A stretch of 64,000 nucleotides of DNA from Xanthomonas sp. F10 (GCF_014206815.1 NZ_JACHNP010000001.1:834456-898455); one strand, 5' to 3'. Numbered from the stretch's first letter, positions 1 to 8,660 are shown. Notes: generated from the sequence alone by a model not told the origin. A program made the numbers and translations.

Positions 1-89
1 CCGGCGAGCAGCAACAGTTGGAGATGCTGCTGAAGAAGATGCTGGCCGGCATCGACGGCCTCGACGCTGCCGCCGAGTCGATGACCTAG
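1..89 (+). CDS. C-terminal end of a probable MarR-family regulator (partial)
   Basis: The reading frame starting at base 3 is open from the window edge to a TAG at 87-89 and gives 28 residues. The peptide begins GEQQQLEMLLKKMLAGID. A final helix of the type 'L..eE..qL..LL.kll' is typical of the dimerisation helix at the C-terminus of MarR-like winged-helix regulators. The fragment is too short for a firm family call, and it could be another helical protein. Nothing can be said about its target genes. Confidence 0.4.
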   Translation, partial: GEQQQLEMLLKKMLAGIDGLDAAAESMT

Positions 90-141
90 GCGCCGCCGCA
101 CAGGGCGCGCGTTTCCCGTCCCGCAGCCTCTTCTGTACCGC

Positions 142-606
142 ATGGGTGCCGGCTGCCTGGACGCCGGGGTTCCGCTGGACCGCGGCGCGCAGCGGGATCG
201 AGCAACAAACGCAGCGTGCGCGCATGGCGGCGCAGCGGGCGGCGGCGCGTGGCGCGGCCACTGCGGACGGCGCGGCGCGGACCACCGCGCTGCGGTGAAC
301 GAGGGCCGGACGACGGCGCTGTCTGGAAGCGGCAATGTCACTGACGCGGCCAGTCGTGGCGCCTCGCATCGCGCGGGCACGCGTGGCGGGTCGGTGTCGG
401 GCCAGGCCGGTGCGGGCGGCAAGGGCGGTGCGCAGGCCGACAACGGGCAGGCGTAGGGGCAGTCCGGCGGCGCGGCCTTGCCGGGCGCGAGCGTCAACGC
501 CTCCAGCGACGGCCAGCACGGCGTGGCCGCGCGCGACGCAGCACGCGTCGCCATCAGGATTGCGGACAACAAACACCACGCCCGGCGAGCCGGGCGTGGT
601 GCGTGA
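142..606 (+). pseudogene. Possible degenerate Gly/Ala-rich reading frame with in-frame TAG
   Basis: This is the only coding-like signal in the roughly 600 bases between the first gene and dcp. From an ATG at 142 the frame runs to a TAG at 454-456. The same frame continues open beyond the TAG to a TGA at 604-606. Both halves are rich in Gly, Ala, Gln and Asn, for example GAGGKGGAQADNGQA before the stop and GQSGGAALPGASVNASS after it. A second high-GC3 frame overlaps the first half and ends near 296. This could be a decayed repetitive protein gene, or only chance openness in GC-rich DNA. No Shine-Dalgarno sequence or family match is visible. Confidence 0.2.
574..601 (-). terminator. Hairpin terminator downstream of dcp
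   Basis: Perfect 12-bp inverted repeat (arms 574-585 and 590-601) with a CGAG loop. On the minus strand the stem is followed by TTTGTTG, so it fits an intrinsic terminator for the leftward dcp gene. Confidence 0.6.
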
Positions 607-650
607 AGCGGTTGGTCCGGTGTATGTTGCCGCGCTGTCGCCGCAACCGG

Positions 651-683
651 GCCACGGCACGGCCGCATGGGCCGTGCCGTGGC
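651..683. repeat. Perfect 14-bp inverted repeat in the dcp 3' region
   Basis: Arms 651-664 and 670-683 are fully complementary around a 5-nt loop, immediately after the dcp stop codon. There is no T-tract on either strand, so it is more likely a 3'-end-stabilising or attenuating hairpin than a classic terminator. A second hairpin with a short T run follows at 574-601. Confidence 0.5.
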
Positions 684-688
684 ACGCC

Positions 689-2875
689 TCAGTGGGCGCT
701 CGGCGTGGCGGCAGGCGCGGCGTTGAGGCCGCGTTTCTCCAGCAAGGGCTCGATCTGCGGGGCGTGCCCGGCGAAGTCCTGGAACAGCTGCATCGCATCC
801 ACGCTGCCGCCGCGCGAGAGCAGCGTCTTGCGGAAGCGGTCGCCGTTGGCGCGGCTCAGCCCGCCGTGCTGCTTGAACCACTGCTGGGTATTGGCGTCCA
901 GCACCTCGGACCAGATGTAGGCGTAGTAGCCGGCCGCGTAGCCGCCCATGATGTGGCTGAAGTACGGCGTGCGGTAGCGCGGCGGCACCGGCGCATAGGC
1001 GATGCCGTCGGCGGCCAGCGCCTTGGCCTCGAAGTCCATCACGCCCGATGCCGGCGGCACCTGACCGGGGCTGAGCTGGTGCCAGCGCTGATCCAGCATG
1101 GCCGCGCCCAGGTACTCGGTGGTGGCGAAGCCCTGGTTGAACTTGGCGGTGGCCACCACCTTGTCCAGCAGCGCCTGCGGCATCGGCGCGCCGCTCTGGT
1201 AGTGCTTGGCGTAGTGCTTGAGGATGGCCGGATCGTCGGCCCACATCTCGTTGACCTGCGAGGGGAACTCGACGAAGTCGCGCGGCACGCTGGTGCCGGA
1301 GAAGTAGGGGTACTTCACGTTCGAGAACATGCCGTGCAGCGCATGGCCGAACTCGTGGAACGCGGTGGTGACCTCGTCCCAGGTCAGCAGGGTCGGTTGC
1401 CCGGCCGGCGGCTTGGGGATGTTGAGGTGGTTGGCGACCACCGGCTTGTCGCCGGTCAGTGCCGACTGCGACACGTAGGAACTCATCCAGGCGCCGCCGC
1501 GCTTGGATTCGCGCGCGTACATGTCGGCGATGAAGATCGCCAACTGGCTGCCGTCGGCGTCGAACACGTCGTAGACCAGCACGTCGTCGCGGTAGGTCGG
1601 CAGGTCGGTACGCTGCTTGAAGGTCAGCCCGTACTCCTGGTTGGCGGCGTAGAACACGCCGTTTTCCAGCACGTTCTTCAGTTCGAAGTAGGGCTTGAGC
1701 TGCGCCTCGTCGAAGTCGTACTTGGCCTGGCGCACCTTCTCGGTGTAGTAGGCCCAGTCCCAGGCTTCGAGCTTGAAGCTCGGCTTGCCGGCGGCCTTCT
1801 GCTCCTGGTCGATCATCGCCTGCAGGTCGGCGGCTTCGCGCTTGGCGTTGGCCACCGCGGCCGGGGCCAGCTTGCCGAGCATGGCGTTGACCGCTTCGGG
1901 GGTCTTGGCGGTCTGGGTTTCCAGCGAGTAGGTGGCGTGGTTCGGGTAGCCCAGCAACTTGGCGCGGTCGGCGCGCAGGGTCATGATCCGCGACACCAGC
2001 GCGGTGTTGTCGTACGGGCCGCCATGGCTGCCGCGCGACACCGAGGCTTCGTAGATCTTCTGCCGCAGAGCGCGGTCCTTGAGCTGCGCCAGCGGCGGCT
2101 GGCCGGTGGTGTTGAGCAGGGCGATCACGTACTTGCCGTCGAGCTTGCGCGCCTTGGCCGCTTCGGCGGCTGCGGCGATCTGCGCGTCGGACAGGCCGTC
2201 GAGCTGCTTGACGTCGTCCACCACCACTGCCGCCGCGTTCACTTCGGCCAGCACGTTCTGGCTGAACTTGGTGCCCAACTCGGCCAGTTCAGCGTTCATC
2301 GCCTTGAGCTTGGCCTTGTCGGCGTCGTTGAGCTTGGCGCCGTCGCGGACGAAGTCGCTGTGGTACTTCTCGATCAGGCGCACGCCTTCCGCGTCCAGGC
2401 CGAGCTGGTTGCGGGTGTCGTACAGGGTCTGGATGCGGGCGAACAGCTTGGGATTGAGCGCGATCGCATCGCGGTGCGCGGCCAGCTTGCCGGCGTACTC
2501 GGCCTGCAGTTTCTTGCGCGTGTCGTTGGTGTCGGCACCGACCAGGTTGAAGAATACGGTGGTGGCGCGATCCAGGATCTGCCCGCTCTTCTCCATCGCC
2601 ACGATGGTGTTGTCGAAGGTCGGCTTGGCGGTCTGATCGGCGATGGCCTGCACTTCCTTCAGCTGCTGCGCCATGCCGGCGTCGAACGCAGGCGCGAAAT
2701 CGCTGTCCTTGATCTTGTCGAACTGCGGGTAGTGCAGCGGCAGCGGGCTTTCGGCGAAGAACGGGTTGGCCTGCGTGGCCGCCGTGGCGGCGGTGGGCGT
2801 GGTGGCCGGAGCGGCGTAGGCGGGCATGGCGAGTCCGAGCGTGGCGGCGAGGGCAAGGGCGAGGCGAGAGGTCAT
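689..2875 (-). CDS. dcp: Peptidyl-dipeptidase Dcp, M3 metallopeptidase with signal peptide
   Basis: The 728-residue product is an M3-family zinc peptidase that releases dipeptides from the C-termini of oligopeptides. The zinc motif HEFGH lies near residue 507 within TAFHEFGHALHGMFS. The downstream Glu-bearing segment (FPSQVNEMWADDP) supplies the third ligand. The chosen ATG at 2875 starts MTSRLALALAATLGLAMPAYA, a clear signal peptide ending at Ala-X-Ala, so the enzyme is probably periplasmic. The frame stays open upstream to about 3811, but that extension has no recognisable protein character and overlaps the divergent peroxidase gene. Two hairpins follow the stop codon. The length is normal for the Dcp group. 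Confidence 0.95.
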   Translation of the reverse strand: MTSRLALALAATLGLAMPAYAAPATTPTAATAATQANPFFAESPLPLHYPQFDKIKDSDFAPAFDAGMAQQLKEVQAIADQTAKPTFDNTIVAMEKSGQILDRATTVFFNLVGADTNDTRKKLQAEYAGKLAAHRDAIALNPKLFARIQTLYDTRNQLGLDAEGVRLIEKYHSDFVRDGAKLNDADKAKLKAMNAELAELGTKFSQNVLAEVNAAAVVVDDVKQLDGLSDAQIAAAAEAAKARKLDGKYVIALLNTTGQPPLAQLKDRALRQKIYEASVSRGSHGGPYDNTALVSRIMTLRADRAKLLGYPNHATYSLETQTAKTPEAVNAMLGKLAPAAVANAKREAADLQAMIDQEQKAAGKPSFKLEAWDWAYYTEKVRQAKYDFDEAQLKPYFELKNVLENGVFYAANQEYGLTFKQRTDLPTYRDDVLVYDVFDADGSQLAIFIADMYARESKRGGAWMSSYVSQSALTGDKPVVANHLNIPKPPAGQPTLLTWDEVTTAFHEFGHALHGMFSNVKYPYFSGTSVPRDFVEFPSQVNEMWADDPAILKHYAKHYQSGAPMPQALLDKVVATAKFNQGFATTEYLGAAMLDQRWHQLSPGQVPPASGVMDFEAKALAADGIAYAPVPPRYRTPYFSHIMGGYAAGYYAYIWSEVLDANTQQWFKQHGGLSRANGDRFRKTLLSRGGSVDAMQLFQDFAGHAPQIEPLLEKRGLNAAPAATPSAH

Positions 2876-3199
2876 CAAGCGGTATCCGCAATCATGGTGA
2901 TCGGGCAGGCTACCCCAGGCCGGCAGGCGTGACCCGTGACGAAAGCCATGGGAGCGCTGCAGCATCTGCGCGTATTTCTTGGGGCTTTGCGGCATCTGGC
3001 GTGAACGTTGATGCAGTACGCTCTCCAGCATGCTGTGCCGGTGCAGGCACGTGTGGGTGGTGCGTTGGCAGCGTGTTGTCTTCCTCCGCGCGGATGACGC
3101 GGGCGCGCGCGTGTGGCTTGCCTGCTGGCGACGTCTGCGGCCACCGCGTAGCATCGCGTCGACCCAGCGCCGCAGCGGCGCGCCGCGCCACGAGGATCC

Positions 3200-3691
3200 A
3201 TGGACACGCCGACCACCGCCTACGCCTTCACCGCGACCACGCTGGACGGGCAGGCGCAGCCGCTCGCCGAGTACGCCGGCAAGGTGTTGCTGATCGTGAA
3301 CGTCGCTTCCAAGTGCGGCTTCACGCCGCAGTACGCCGGGCTGCAGGCGCTGTGGCAGCGCTATCGCGATCGCGGCTTGGTGGTGCTGGGTTTTCCCTGC
3401 GATCAGTTCGGCCATCAGGAACCGGGCGATGCCGCGGAAATCCGCCAGTTCTGTTCGCTCAGCTACGACGTCGATTTCCCGATGTTCGCCAAGGTGCAGG
3501 TCAACGGCGAAGGCGCGCATCCGCTGTGGCGCTGGCTCAAGCAACAAAAATCCGGGCTGCTCGGCATCGCCGCGATCAAGTGGAATTTCAGCAAGTTCCT
3601 GGTCGGCCGCGACGGTCAGGTGCTGGCGCGTTATGCACCGACCGACAAGCCGGAAGCGCTGGCCGACGAGATCGAGCGGGCGCTGGGCTGA
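3200..3691 (+). CDS. Glutathione peroxidase family thiol peroxidase
   Basis: The 163-residue product belongs to the GPx/BtuE family, which reduces hydrogen peroxide and organic hydroperoxides, in bacteria usually with thioredoxin. The peroxidatic cysteine is Cys39 in VNVASKCGFTPQY. The family motif GFPCDQFGHQEPG and the catalytic KWNFSKFLV segment with Trp and Asn are intact. A GAGG Shine-Dalgarno sequence lies just before ATG 3200. The gene is divergent from dcp and is followed by REP-like palindromes at 3744-3808 and 3861-3925. No signal peptide is seen, so it should act in the cytoplasm. Confidence 0.93.
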   Translation: MDTPTTAYAFTATTLDGQAQPLAEYAGKVLLIVNVASKCGFTPQYAGLQALWQRYRDRGLVVLGFPCDQFGHQEPGDAAEIRQFCSLSYDVDFPMFAKVQVNGEGAHPLWRWLKQQKSGLLGIAAIKWNFSKFLVGRDGQVLARYAPTDKPEALADEIERALG

Positions 3692-3743
3692 CGATTCGCC
3701 GGCGAGCTCCCGGCCTGGTCCCGAATGCCGGGGTGCTTGCTCT

Positions 3744-3925
3744 TGTGGGAGGGACTTCCGTCCCGACGCCTTTGACTCGAACGCGTCGGGACTGAAGTCC
3801 CTCCCACACACGATTTCGCCATTATTTCGCTTTGATCTGTTGCCGTGTCGCTTATGCCGGTAGCAGCGGCTTCAGCCGCGATGCGCTTTATCGGTAACGC
3901 CTGTCGCGGCTGAAGCCGCTCCTAC
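3744..3925. repeat. Two REP-like palindromes (inverted pairs)
   Basis: Two inverted-pair elements sit between the peroxidase gene and fpr. The first, 3744-3808, has arms TGTGGGAGGGACTTC and its complement. The second, 3861-3925, uses the GCAGCGGCTTCAGCCGC form, which differs by one base from the commoner GGAGCGGCTTCAGCCGC. Related copies occur at 42854-42920, 48949-48972, 49171-49197, 49322-49350, 49528-49556, 59222-59284, 59391-59446 and 61592-61658. All are intergenic. They lie between convergent genes here and may help separate transcription units. Confidence 0.8.
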
Positions 3926-3947
3926 GACCGGAAAAGTGCAGCCCCCG

Positions 3948-4727
3948 TCACTTCTCGACAAATGCGCGCTCGAACACGTAGTGCCCCGGCGAACCGATGC
4001 GCGGCGAGGCGACGAAGCCGCGGGCGTCCAGGGTGTGGCGCAGGTCGGCCAGCATCTGCGGGCTGCCGCAGATCATCGCGCGGTCGTGTTCCGGATTCAG
4101 CGGCGGCAGGCCCAGGGTGCGCTGCATTTCGCCGCTCTCGAGCAACTCGGTGAGACGGCCGCGGTTGCGGAAATCCTCGCGGGTCACCGCCGGGTAGTAC
4201 AGCAGCTTCTCGCGGATGGTCTCGCCGAGGAACTCGTGCTGCGGCAGTTCCTTCTCGAAATAGTCGCGGTAGGCCAGGTCCTTCTCGAAGCGCACGCCGT
4301 GGGTGAGGATCACCTTGTCGAAGCGCTCGTAGGTTTCCGGGTCCTTGATCACCGACAGCCACGGCGCCAGGCCGGTGCCGGTGCCCAGCAGGTACAGGTG
4401 GCGGCCCGGGTGCAGGTCGCTGATCAGCAGGGTGCCGGTGGGCTTCTTGCCGACCAGCACCGAATCGCCGGGCTTGATGTGCTGCAGGCGCGAGGTCAGC
4501 GGGCCGTCCGGCACCTTGATGCTGAAGAACTCCAGTTGCTCTTCCCAGTTGGCGCTGGCGATGGAGTAGGCGCGCAGCAGCGGCCGCGTCTCCGTCTCCA
4601 GGCCGATCATCACGAACTGGCCGTTGTCGAAGCGGAAGCCGTCGTTGCGGGTGGTGGTGAAGCTGAAGTAGTCCTCGGTCCAGTGGCGGACATCGAGCAC
4701 CGTTTCGGGGCCAAAAGCGGAAGACAT
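3948..4727 (-). CDS. fpr: Ferredoxin-NADP reductase
   Basis: The 259-residue flavoprotein exchanges electrons between NADPH and ferredoxin or flavodoxin. The FAD-binding motif RAYSIAS (with LLRAYS) is present near residues 51-58. The NADP-binding GTGTGLAPWLSV follows near 115. The C-terminus is short, HYVFERAFVEK, as in the bacterial subclass I reductases (Azotobacter/Pseudomonas type). The start is the ATG at 4727. A near-perfect Fur box at 4780-4802 and a TAGAAT -10 element lie upstream, which predicts iron repression. Fpr is known to feed Fe-S repair and oxidative-stress responses. The gene stands alone and leftward, with the next gene ending at 4832. Confidence 0.95.
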   Translation of the reverse strand: MSSAFGPETVLDVRHWTEDYFSFTTTRNDGFRFDNGQFVMIGLETETRPLLRAYSIASANWEEQLEFFSIKVPDGPLTSRLQHIKPGDSVLVGKKPTGTLLISDLHPGRHLYLLGTGTGLAPWLSVIKDPETYERFDKVILTHGVRFEKDLAYRDYFEKELPQHEFLGETIREKLLYYPAVTREDFRNRGRLTELLESGEMQRTLGLPPLNPEHDRAMICGSPQMLADLRHTLDARGFVASPRIGSPGHYVFERAFVEK

Positions 4728-4760
4728 GCCGTTGATCGTGATGGGGAAGGAACGGCGGCC

Positions 4761-4802
4761 ATTCTACCCCATGCGGGTTCAAATGAGATCAACTCTCATT
4801 TG
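4761..4802 (-). promoter_or_regulatory. Fur box overlapping the fpr promoter
   Basis: Bases 4780-4802 form a perfect palindrome with 9-bp arms CAAATGAGA and TCTCATTTG around a 5-nt centre. The inner arms AATGAGA-N5-TCTCATT match the classical Fur box geometry. A TAGAAT -10 element lies at 4766-4761 on the minus strand, so the palindrome covers where the -35 would be. This is what a Fur-repressed promoter should look like. A fur gene is encoded at 51425-51847. Confidence 0.75.
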
Positions 4803-4831
4803 TGGCGCCGTGCCGATCCTGGCGAAGCGGC

Positions 4832-5230
4832 TCACTTCTCGAACGAGACCTCGTAGGACAGGTACAGCGGCGCCTGCGGCGGCGCCAGCAGCGGGCGCTG
4901 GCGCAGGAAACGCTCCAGGCACAGCGCGAGCGGGGTGGTCCCGTTGCGCCAGCTGGCGCCGACGCTGCCGTCGGCCTGCACCTGCACCACCACGGTGAAC
5001 GGCGAGGTGTCCGGGCGCGGCGTGGCGCAACTGGCCACGCCCTCGTCCAGCGCCGCGCGCTGCAGGGTCTGCAGGCGTTCCTCCATCGCCGCAGGCAGGC
5101 TGGCCTCGTCGCGGTTGGCCAGGGCCTTGGCCGCGGCGTAGTCGGAGGGCGCCGGCGTGTCCGCGGCGGGAGCGGCGGCGGCCGGGACGGCGAGGGCGGC
5201 GGCGAACAGACAGGGCAGGGTGCGGAGCAT
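4832..5230 (-). CDS. Small exported protein of unknown function
   Basis: The 132-residue product starts with a signal peptide (MLRTLPCLFAAALAVPAAAA). The mature part holds two cysteines and a TonB-C-like beta pattern (FTVVVQVQADGSVGASWRNG), which resembles the small TonB-C-terminal-like proteins of xanthomonads, but no firm domain can be named. It starts 28 bases after the stop of the ABC exporter gene on the same strand, so the two are probably co-transcribed. It is likely periplasmic. Confidence 0.7.
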   Translation of the reverse strand: MLRTLPCLFAAALAVPAAAAPAADTPAPSDYAAAKALANRDEASLPAAMEERLQTLQRAALDEGVASCATPRPDTSPFTVVVQVQADGSVGASWRNGTTPLALCLERFLRQRPLLAPPQAPLYLSYEVSFEK

Positions 5231-5258
5231 GGCGGCGTCGGAAGGGGGCGGACCAGGC

Positions 5259-7142
5259 TCAACGATACCCAGCGGCCTGCAATTCGAACAGTTCCGCGTA
5301 GCGGCCGCCCTGGGCCATCAGTTCGTCGTGGGTGCCGCTGGCCTCGATCCGGCCGTCGGCCAGGACCAGGATGCGGTCGGCCATGCGCACGCTGGAGAAA
5401 CGGTGCGAGATCAGCACCGCGGTGCGGTTGTCGGACAGCTCCTTGAAGCGCTGGAACACCTCGAACTCGCTGCGCGCGTCCAGCGCGGCGGTCGGCTCGT
5501 CGAGGATCATCACCTGTGCGTCGCGCATGTAGGCGCGGGCGATGGCGATCTTCTGCCACTGCCCGCCGGACAGGTCCACGCCGGTCTTGAAGCGGCGCCC
5601 GATCACCTGCGCGTAGCCCTGCGGCAGGCCGTCGATCAGCTCGGCGGCCATCGCCCGCTGCGCGGCGGCGCGGATCCGCGGGGTGTCGTCCAGCGCGTCG
5701 ACCTGGCCGACGCCGATGTTCTCGCCGGCGCTGAAGTGGTAGCGCACGAAGTCCTGGAAGATCACCCCGAGGTTGGCGCGCAGGTCGTCCAGGTCGTAGT
5801 CGCGCAGGTCGCGGCCGTCGAGCAGGATGCGGCCCTCGTCCGGGTCGTACAGGCGTGCCAGCAGCTTGACCAGGGTGGTCTTGCCGGCGCCGTTCTCGCC
5901 GACCAGGGCCAGCACTTCGCCGGCGCGCAGGGCGAAGTCCAGGTGCCGCACCGCCCACTGCTCGGCGTCCGGGTAGCGGAAGCCGACGTTCTCGAACACG
6001 AAGCCCTGCACGATCGGTCGCGGCACCGGCACCGCGCCGGGGCGGGTGCGGATCTCCGGGACGATGCGGAAGAACGAGTACAGGTCGTCCAGGTACAGTG
6101 CCTGCCCGGCCACCTGCGAAAAGCCAATCAGCAGCCCTTCCAGCAACTGCCGCAGGCGCAGGAAGCTGCCGGCCAGGAAGGTCAGGTCGCCGATGCTGAA
6201 GTCGCCGCGCACGGTGCGCCAGGCGATGTAGCCGTAGGCACCGTAGTAGCCCAGCGTGCCCAGCGCCGCCAGCAGCGTGCCCCACAGCATGCGCTTGCGC
6301 GCCAGCGCGCGGTTGGCCTGGAAGTAGCGGTCGGCGAGGGCGCGGTAGCGCGCGATCAGGAAGTTGTGCAGGTTGAAGATCTTCACTTCCTTGGCGGTCT
6401 CGACGCTGGCGCCGAGCTGGCGCAGGTAGTCGAGCTGGCGGCGCTCGGCCGTCCACTGGAAGTTGAGCGAGTAGCCCAGCGCGTTGAAGTGCGCCTCGCC
6501 GATGAAGGCCGGCACCAGCGCCACCGCCAGCAGGGCGATGAGCCACGGCGCGTAGACCAGCAGGCCGACCGCGAAGCTGACCACGGTGATCGCGTCCTGC
6601 ACCTGGCCGAACAACTGGCTCATCAGGTTCATGCGGCCCATGGTCTGGCGCCGCGCGCGGTCCAGCCGGTCCTGCTGTTCTGGGTCCTCGAAATCCTCCA
6701 GGTCCAGTTGCGCGGCGTGCTCCATCAACTGCACGCTGGTGGTGTTGTTGAACAGCTCCGACAGCAGCGTGTCGGCATAGCTGACCAGCCGCCCGAGCAG
6801 GTCCGAGGCGATCGCCAGCGCCAGTTCCAGGGCCAGCAGTTCCAGCAGCCGGTTCAGGCGGCCACTGGCCAGGGCCTGGCCCAGCGCGTCGAAGCCGGGC
6901 GATTGCCCGACCAGGTGGATCGCCTCGTCGATGATCAGCTTGCCGACGTACAGCGAGGCCACCGGCAGCAGCGCGCGGATCACGCGCAAGCCGATGCTGC
7001 TGAGGGTCAGCCAGCGGCTGGTCTGCCAGATCTGGCGCAGGAACGGCGGCAGGTTGCGCATCGCGTCGAAGCGCTCGCGCAGGCTCGGGCCGGTGCGGGG
7101 CGCGGTGCGGGCGCCGCCATGAGAAGGGGAAGAAGATGCCAT
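5259..7142 (-). CDS. ABC exporter, fused permease and ATPase
   Basis: The 627-residue protein has an N-terminal six-helix membrane domain (roughly residues 30-330) and a C-terminal nucleotide-binding domain. Walker A is GENGAGKTT near residue 415, the signature is LSGGQ near 522, and Walker B is VMILDEPTAALD. This architecture is that of homodimeric type IV ABC exporters. The substrate cannot be inferred from sequence. The chosen start ATG 7142 lacks a good Shine-Dalgarno sequence, and a start about 28 codons downstream (MRNLPPFL) is possible. A small exported protein follows on the same strand. Confidence 0.9.
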   Translation of the reverse strand: MASSSPSHGGARTAPRTGPSLRERFDAMRNLPPFLRQIWQTSRWLTLSSIGLRVIRALLPVASLYVGKLIIDEAIHLVGQSPGFDALGQALASGRLNRLLELLALELALAIASDLLGRLVSYADTLLSELFNNTTSVQLMEHAAQLDLEDFEDPEQQDRLDRARRQTMGRMNLMSQLFGQVQDAITVVSFAVGLLVYAPWLIALLAVALVPAFIGEAHFNALGYSLNFQWTAERRQLDYLRQLGASVETAKEVKIFNLHNFLIARYRALADRYFQANRALARKRMLWGTLLAALGTLGYYGAYGYIAWRTVRGDFSIGDLTFLAGSFLRLRQLLEGLLIGFSQVAGQALYLDDLYSFFRIVPEIRTRPGAVPVPRPIVQGFVFENVGFRYPDAEQWAVRHLDFALRAGEVLALVGENGAGKTTLVKLLARLYDPDEGRILLDGRDLRDYDLDDLRANLGVIFQDFVRYHFSAGENIGVGQVDALDDTPRIRAAAQRAMAAELIDGLPQGYAQVIGRRFKTGVDLSGGQWQKIAIARAYMRDAQVMILDEPTAALDARSEFEVFQRFKELSDNRTAVLISHRFSSVRMADRILVLADGRIEASGTHDELMAQGGRYAELFELQAAGYR

Positions 7143-7291
7143 CGGCGCATTGTGCCGGGGGCGGGTGTGGGCGGGGAGTGTGGGCTGCGCCGGGTCAGAG
7201 GCTGCACAGGGGCTGACGCCGGTGGCTGGCGCGCGACCTCATAAGGCGAGGCGTCGGTTAGTCTCGTCGATGTCCCGCCGAGGCCGTTGCC

Positions 7292-7555
7292 ATGTCCGAT
7301 CCCGTCGCGCCTGCCGTCGCCCGCCTGGGGGCGCATCTGCCGTCGCGGCGCGAGCTGCTCGGTTGCACGGTCTTGGTCCTGTTCGCCACCGCGCTGCTGT
7401 GGTGGGGCAACGCCGCCGCCATGGTGGTATTGACACTGTCGTATCTGGTCTTCGCGATCGGCTACAGCCTGTCTCGCTTGTTCGGCGGCCGCGGCGGCAT
7501 CGATCTCGGTCAGTTGTGGCGCGAGGTGCTCGATGCGGTGCTCGGTCTGTGCTGA
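7292..7555 (+). CDS. Small membrane protein of unknown function
   Basis: The product has 87 residues with two adjacent hydrophobic segments (about 30-46 and 47-62: CTVLVLFATALLWW, AAMVVLTLSYLVFAIGY). The C-terminal tail is amphipathic. The gene is divergent from the ABC exporter. The GTTGCC before the ATG is a weak ribosome site. No family is recognised, but the composition and GC3 are those of a real gene. Confidence 0.6.
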   Translation: MSDPVAPAVARLGAHLPSRRELLGCTVLVLFATALLWWGNAAAMVVLTLSYLVFAIGYSLSRLFGGRGGIDLGQLWREVLDAVLGLC

Positions 7556-7614
7556 TGGGGTGTTGGTGGTGGTCGCTCTGCTTGGCGCGACGGCCGTGGC
7601 ATGCATTGTCCCGT

Positions 7615-7651
7615 ACCCTCACCCCAACCCCTCTCCCGGTAGGAGAGGGGC
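7615..7651. repeat. Xanthomonas-type CCCTCACCCCAACCCC repeat
   Basis: Copy of a short element with the core ACCCCAACCCCTCTCCC followed by an inverted GGAGAGGGG arm, giving a CCCCTCTCC hairpin. Other copies are at 51922-51959 and 52059-52097. It lies between the small membrane gene and the convergent amidinotransferase gene and could act as a terminator-like hairpin. Confidence 0.75.
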
Positions 7652-7681
7652 TGATTCTGCGGCTCACGGGAGCCTCTCGGC

Positions 7682-8584
7682 TTATTCGTCCAGCCGCAGC
7701 GTCAGGCACTTGGCGGCGCCGCCGGCCTTGAGGAATTCGTCCAGCGGGGTCTGTACCGCGCGGTAGCCGATCGCGGCCAGGGCGGCACACAGTTCGGGCG
7801 AGGCGCGGTTGAGCAGCAGGGTGTCGTCCAGGTCCACCGCGTTGCAGGCGAAGGCGAGGGCGTCGGCCTCGCTGACGACGATGCGCTGCGATGCGGGGAT
7901 GTGCTGGGCGATCGCCTGCTGCGCGGCGGCGTCGAACGCGGCCGGGTAGTACAGCAGGTAGCCGTCGCGCAGCGGGCAGAAGCAGGTGTCCAGGTGATAG
8001 AAGCGCGCGTCGGTCAGGCGCAGCGGCACCACCTCGATGTCCAGCAGGTCGGTCAGTTCGTGCGCCGCGGCCAGGTCGCTGCGGTGGCCGTGGCCCATCC
8101 ACAGCCGGTGCGCGCCGCGGTCCAGCAGCGCATCGCCGGCGCCTTCGAAATACACCTGTTCCGGCAGTTCGCGAATGCGCAGGCCGGCCTGGCGGCACCA
8201 GGCGGTGAACAGGGCTTCCTCGCCACGGCGCTCGGCGTGGCGGAAGCGGCTGGGCACGAAGCAGTCGCCGAGCACCAGGCCGGCGTTGGCGCTGAACACC
8301 ATGTCCGGCAGGCCCGGCGCGGCAGCAATGCACTCGACGCGGGCACCTGCCGCCTCGGCGGCGGCCACCAGCGCGTTCCACTGCGCCTGCGCGCGCTCGC
8401 GGCTGGCGGCGTGCACGTTGCCTTCCATCCAGGGGTTGATCACGTAGTCCACCGCGAAGTGCTGCGGCGCGCACATCAGCAGGCGGTGGCGGTCGCTGAC
8501 GCTGGCGCGGGACTGCGGTTCGGGGGAAGCGAGGGCCAGGTCGGCCTCATCGGTCAGGCCGACAGCAAGGACGTTCTCGATCAT
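7682..8584 (-). CDS. Amidinotransferase/DDAH-family guanidine hydrolase
   Basis: The 300-residue product belongs to the penta-bladed guanidino-group-modifying fold (arginine deiminase, dimethylarginine hydrolase, amidinotransferase). Family marks include MCAPQHFAVDYVINPWM near residue 37, DMVFSANAGLVLGD near 94, the catalytic His in YHLDTCF, and the C-terminal Cys in KCLTL. These enzymes hydrolyse or transfer amidino groups of arginine-like compounds. The exact substrate is unknown. ATG 8584 is preceded by GGAG at 7-nt spacing. A later start at MCAPQHF would also keep the fold. Confidence 0.85.
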   Translation of the reverse strand: MIENVLAVGLTDEADLALASPEPQSRASVSDRHRLLMCAPQHFAVDYVINPWMEGNVHAASRERAQAQWNALVAAAEAAGARVECIAAAPGLPDMVFSANAGLVLGDCFVPSRFRHAERRGEEALFTAWCRQAGLRIRELPEQVYFEGAGDALLDRGAHRLWMGHGHRSDLAAAHELTDLLDIEVVPLRLTDARFYHLDTCFCPLRDGYLLYYPAAFDAAAQQAIAQHIPASQRIVVSEADALAFACNAVDLDDTLLLNRASPELCAALAAIGYRAVQTPLDEFLKAGGAAKCLTLRLDE

Positions 8585-8660
8585 GCGCGCGCTCCGCGTC
8601 GGGGATGCGCGCCACGCTAGCGGCGCCGTGTTGCGAGGACATGTCGGTGGGCGTGTTGCG

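Noticed and set aside
335-2932. Long plus-strand open frame (about 865 codons) opposite dcp
   Set aside because: It is antisense to a well-supported gene; its His/Val/Arg-rich composition is typical of reverse-complement shadow frames in GC-rich DNA.
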